This document shows positions 59,502 to 64,000 of a stretch of 64,000 nt of DNA, in pieces; the first letter of the stretch is position 1, and every line of letters starts with the position of its first letter. Location of the stretch: the NCBI GenBank assembly GCA_951799425.1, contig OX637399.1, forward strand, positions 34,445,701 through 34,509,700, written 5' to 3'. The DNA comes from Ilex aquifolium. Its lineage: Eukaryota; Streptophyta; Magnoliopsida; Aquifoliales; Aquifoliaceae. The position numbers and the translations under genes are program-made. Under the pieces are notes generated by a model that ran no database searches, had not been told where the DNA came from, and was given only the letters and a program-made list of their open reading frames with translations.

Positions 59502-62500
59502 TCAATCCAGCAGATCTGACACCGCAGTTTTTCTAAATGGATCTACCAGGGCCAACTGCCCTGCCAATGCTTTATTTGGGAATACATTATCAGCCTTCAT
59601 TCTCTCCCGGATTCCGTATGCTGGAGCCTTGGCATTTATATAGGCCTGGAGCAGACAATGGAACTGTCGGAGACGGGCTAGATACCCAACCTGTCTCATC
59701 CTATGGAACATCTTCTCAGAATTATGTACATCACCCCTCTTTGCATATTGGTCCATGATAGCAATATAAGAATTAAACATCGGCTTCATCTGGTTCTGCT
59801 GCACAGCCTTCTGCAATATTGAATCGGCTTTTTCCACCTCTCCTGCTTCCACATAAAGCTTAACAAGTGCATCCCAAGTCAATGGCCCAATACGGCAACC
59901 ACTATCGCCCATCCGCTTCACAAGATCCTTCCCCTTGGCCACCATCTTATGATTTGCATAAACTTTAAGTAGCACAGAATAATGCTTTGAAGAGAGCTTT
60001 TTCCATATTTTTTGCATCCTATCAAAGACTGCCTCTGCTTCTTCAATTTTCTTTAGCTTTCCCCACGCTTCAATAGCAGCCAAGCACTCTTCAAGGCGGG
60101 GATTAGACTCACAAACTTTCCAGACTCTCCCTACTTCATCAGCCTTTCCAAGACCTGCATAAAGAGGAAGCAAAGAATGGCAAGCCCACCGGTTGTCTTT
60201 CACATTGTCTCCTTCCATCTCTTTTAAAATAGCCTCAGCTTTTTCTCTGAGTCCGCCAGAGACATAGTGCCTAGCCAAGATGGCTTGTGTGTGGATGTCG
60301 GGTTCTATCCCCTCAGCCTTCATCGTCTCAACAATTTGATCCATCCCAGTTATGTCATTAGATTGGCCTTTGGTGTCGATTAAGATCTTGTAAGTGAAGA
60401 GAGATGGCTTGACATTTTCTTTCTCCATCAATAGCAGTACATCAGCAATTTTCTTCTTGTCAGTCCTCTTATACAAAAGGAGCAACTGGTTGCAAGCAAA
60501 GGATGTAGTTGGGAATTCGAGGTCCTTCATTTTGTTGAACACCTCCTCTGCTTTCTTCACATCGCTGGCAACAACACAATTAGCCAGTAGAGTGCGGTAG
60601 ATTACTTCGCCTCTGAAGGATTTTGGGATCTTCTCAATGTAGCTCTCTGCCTTTTGGATACCACGTACCTTGGCAATCAAATCAAGACGAGAAGCATAAT
60701 CTCTCTCAACAAAGTCAACCCGCTTGGTTGACTCCAACCACTCAGAGAGCTGCAAAAGCAAAGACTTAGCTGAAAAGGGAAGGGGAAGGAGGAGGGGCAG
60801 AAAAAAAACAAATCAACATAAAGTGCCAAACCATTTCTTCAGCAAACCATGAGAAGGGGCATTTTGAGAATCTAATTTATAAACTACTAATGGTTCACGT
60901 TCCAGAGTAAGTTTAGGGTAATTACTCGCAAAGATAAAATGGAAAACAATTGGCCTGTATTCGCCTAACAATAGCTGCCTGAAAATGCAATAATAAAAGA
61001 AGACGCAGGCAGTAATATATGAGACATAGAAGGAAGCATCACAGAATCATAAAAATTGACTATAAAGGATTAAAAGCATGCTGGAAGTGTCATGAGCACA
61101 ATAGAAGCAGTCATTGAAAAAGTCAAATAAAACCTCTACGTTTTGTCTTTTTTTGGGATGTTGATTATGGTGGTGGTTGACCGCTTTTCCAAGTACAGTA
61201 TGTTTCAATCAAACAACAATTCTTCAGAAACGATCAAATCAATGTTTATCGAAAAGTCCAAACTTTTTTTTACCAAATCTCCCTTAGTTACAACTCTAGA
61301 AGGTTAAGAATTCATCAATACCGTTGCCTGTATAAAGAGTGGAATATTCAAGTTGCTCTATTAACTATAAGGATGAATGTCGGCCTCTGTAATGGAGACC
61401 TATTTCTCAAATGGGAAAATCTTTTATCCTTCCGAGGTTGTTTGGGAACTCAAAAGTCCAATCAGCTAACAATTAAGCTGAATAGTTTTAAGTTCGCCAC
61501 ATTTGGTCAGATAACCGTGAACAGTAATTTCAGGGCTGAAGGTGTTATTTTTTGGAGGATTAGGGTCTGATTGATTGGAAGGGAAATGGTTAAGGTTTTG
61601 TAGCTAATGTTTAAGGAATTAAAGATGAGTATATCACATTTGAATTGAGTCTTTCATATTAAAACAATAAATATGCATTGGGTCAGCTCAATGACTAAAT
61701 GAGCCTACCAAACAAACTCAATATGATGAATCAGTAAAATCGCAACTCAAATCATTGTGTCATACAACCAAAAAATACCATCTAAGGGCAATCAACACTC
61801 AATACTTATAACACGGGCTAGTCATCGATCATCAAACAAATGATTGAATTCTCAGTTTGATCTACAAAAAAGAATGACATTCACAATGTTTAAACTGATT
61901 GTGGCTAAACACAAGACTATAATGCAAACCACAATAGAATCTACACCGTAATTTATTTGGAAATAACCATTCATGGGGGCCAACTAGGAAATAAAACTAA
62001 ATAACTTTATGGCAATAACTAAATATATTGAGCCAATTAAAAATCAAATGATAAACTATTAGCAAAAACACAAATGAAAGAAACAAGACCTGATGAAAAT
62101 AAGAAAAGAAAATTAATTCTTTATTATCTTACTTCCAAGCTGCACACAACAAAATTGAACTCCTAATCTTAGACCTAAAAAATAAAGAGGAAGTATCTAA
62201 TGTGATTGTTGAAGTAAGATAACCAACACGATAAAGCGTTTTCACAACGTGACAGAACCATTATCAATTTGCACCACCATGTAGCTTAAGGACAGCTTCA
62301 AACAACATAAAGGTTGACAACCTTTAGCATTTCCATAGTGTATGCACATGAATCCCCCCTGGACACAGCATAATTAGTCTATCTACTAAAGTCTCCAGCC
62401 TAATATCAATATTAACCAACTTGAATGTTAGACGCATATAATTAGACTCTCACTGATGCATGAATCAAGTATTCTTTTTTTCGTACATAAAACCCTACTA

Positions 62501-63685
62501 CATCCACCTCTTTAAAGAAGTTAAGATATTGTCTCCGATAACTCGGGAGATAAAAAGTTCTATAGCATGAAGTGTCAAGGACAATGCAATGGTAATAGCT
62601 CTAAAAAATTAATTCCAGCATCAAATATCTGGTTTAGTCATAATGAAAGGGAGAATCTTTTCCAGAAAACTTTCAACAACTAGTTGACAAACACACAAAA
62701 CAACAATCCTCAAAACTCAAGCAACTTGGTATTAATTTGTTGCAAATATCCATGGAGTAACATATTTAATAGGTCTGTAGCATGTTAAATGGTGAGTGGT
62801 TGTACCATTGGTTCTTTCTCTGTATCGTTCCAATTTTATCGGATGTCCCCAAAGGGGCGTACCATTGGTTCTTTCTAAATAGAATTTTTAAGCAGTTCTA
62901 TCTCAAGTTTTTGCTAAATTTATCATCTACCTCAAAAACATCGTGTTTTAAAGTATCAAAAATACAGGAAACACATGCATGTAGGTTGCCTAGGAAATGT
63001 GTACAGATGCCTACTGCATAAGCGAGGGTTTAAGAATATATAAATGATTTGACAAAAAAACAAAAAGAGCGTAAACACCTGCAAGGCTCTCCCGTACATC
63101 CGGCGCTTTCGAAGATTGAGCATGGCCACCGCAATGTCCCCTCGGGTTACATCATTTCCTTCTTCAACCCACTTATCAAGAGAATTATGAATAGATATAC
63201 CTGGAGCAACCATTATAGCTTTGAACAATGCTGAAAAAGCTCTCTTTCTTGGAGACCTCTTCTCACTTACATCTGTCTCAGTTTCAGATAACTCCAGCTC
63301 ATTTTGAGGTCCCTCAATATCAATATTGTTGTCTTCCTCTCCAGAGAGCTCAGGTTCGGAAACCAATTCATTGTCGTTTTCATCCTCCTCCTTGTCGGCC
63401 TGAATGGCATCAGCATTAACTGGAGTTTCAAGCTCAGAAAACCCATCCTCCAAGTCATCGTCTTCCTCTCCACTGCTTTTTGTGCCAGCCTGTGAAGAAA
63501 AACTGCACCTCCCCCTAAAGGATCTTGGAGAATCACTTGCAGTGTTGTAAAATCTATTCAACAAGAGGGATCTATCAGAGTTTACATGCCGAGGTTCAAG
63601 AACACCTGCATTGTCCTCTAGACAGCTTAAAATTTCTAATTTAGCACAGCAAGTTCTAGAAGCTCCGACACCAATTCCTCGATAC
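59502..63685 (-). CDS. P-class pentatricopeptide repeat protein, PPR596-like (5' end outside window)
   Basis: Exons on the minus strand: 63685-63079 (607 bases, entering with one base of a split codon) and 60749-59502, joined in phase 0 (RALQ|LSEWLES). The visible part is 617 complete codons. An acceptor (TATTCAG) precedes 63685, and no start exon is visible in the last 315 bases, so a short first exon with the targeting-peptide start lies outside. Order: organelle-type N-terminus, a long acidic region (EEDDDLEDGF to EEDNNIDIEG), a conserved pre-repeat segment (GISIHNSLDKWVEEG, MYGRALQLSEWLE), then about ten 35-residue helical repeats such as YKILIDTKGQSND and TWDALVKLYVEAGEVEKAD, ending KTAVSDLLD. 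There are no E or DYW domains. The text closely recalls Arabidopsis PPR596 (At1g80270), a mitochondrial protein affecting rps3 RNA editing. RNA binding is inferred. Confidence 0.93.
62802..62876. repeat. 18-bp direct repeat pair
   Basis: GTACCATTGGTTCTTTCT occurs exactly at 62802-62819 and 62859-62876, with 39 bases between, in the PPR intron. Possibly a local duplication. Confidence 0.8.
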
Positions 63686-63714
63686 CTGAATACAGGAAAT
63701 TAAAATGTTCAGAC

Positions 63715-63747
<33 letters not shown>

Positions 63748-64000
63748 GTATAAGCCAGCAAAGAAAAGAATCATTTTATTCACTTAAGGAACCCATTAAA
63801 CATTTGAGGCAGCATTTTCCCTACTGATGAGGAGGAAGAAAAGGAAAATATTTGCAGATATCTTGGATAAGCAAAAGAAAGAAGCAGCAGATGAAAATTT
63901 TGCATTTCTAAGGATTTTGTAGCTTACTATGAGGCATGGATCATTAGAGAAGGGCAGTTAAAACCACTTCTAACCACTGAAATTGCTACATTAGACCCAA
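63686..64000 (-). other. Intron of the PPR gene reaching the window edge
   Basis: No exon recognised on the minus strand here. Contains the (GT)n(GA)n microsatellite at about 63716-63747. Confidence 0.5.
63716..63747. repeat. (GT)n-(GA)n microsatellite
   Basis: A GT run passes directly into a GA run of about the same length. Confidence 0.9.

Overview
This is nuclear DNA of a flowering plant, most likely a woody or large-genome dicot. It is AT-rich, its genes are split by GT-AG introns of up to about 6.9 kb, and it is dense in plant transposons (MULE, hAT and PIF/Harbinger miniatures, tRNA-derived SINEs, L1-type LINEs, LTR fossils). No bacterial, plastid or CRISPR features were seen. All calls come from reading the sequence; no database search was made.

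Four protein genes are supported. (1) A plant MFAP1 splicing factor, 7122-9767 (+), two coding exons, 433 residues, with a probable long 5'UTR intron. (2) A 60-residue one-membrane-span protein, 16257-17551 (+), two exons, function unknown. (3) An organelle DNA gyrase subunit B, 21060-57458 (+). It has 21 exons coding 733 residues spread over 36.4 kb, every frame junction closes, and the introns are filled with transposons. (4) A P-class pentatricopeptide repeat protein resembling Arabidopsis PPR596, 59502-63685 (-), whose first exon lies beyond the right edge. GYRB and the PPR gene converge tail to tail about 2 kb apart; both families act on organelle nucleic acids.

Layout. 1-7000: a MULE-like foldback, a Harbinger miniature carrying a C-rich minisatellite, a second MULE-like foldback and a Helitron-type 3' end, all probably upstream of or inside the MFAP1 5'UTR intron. 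10-20.8 kb: several miniature TIR elements around the small gene, some holding pyrimidine-rich, 5'UTR-like cargo. 21-57.5 kb: GYRB, whose introns hold two L1-type LINE pieces, two antisense gag-bearing LTR fossils, a small LTR pair, a probable solo LTR, three SINEs and nested TIR elements. 57.5-64 kb: intergenic spacer and the PPR gene.

The least expected signal is at 26415-26580 in GYRB intron 2: a repeat with two opposed copies of the plant snRNA promoter element (USE), a TATA box at the RNA polymerase II snRNA spacing, and a near match to the snRNA 3' box.
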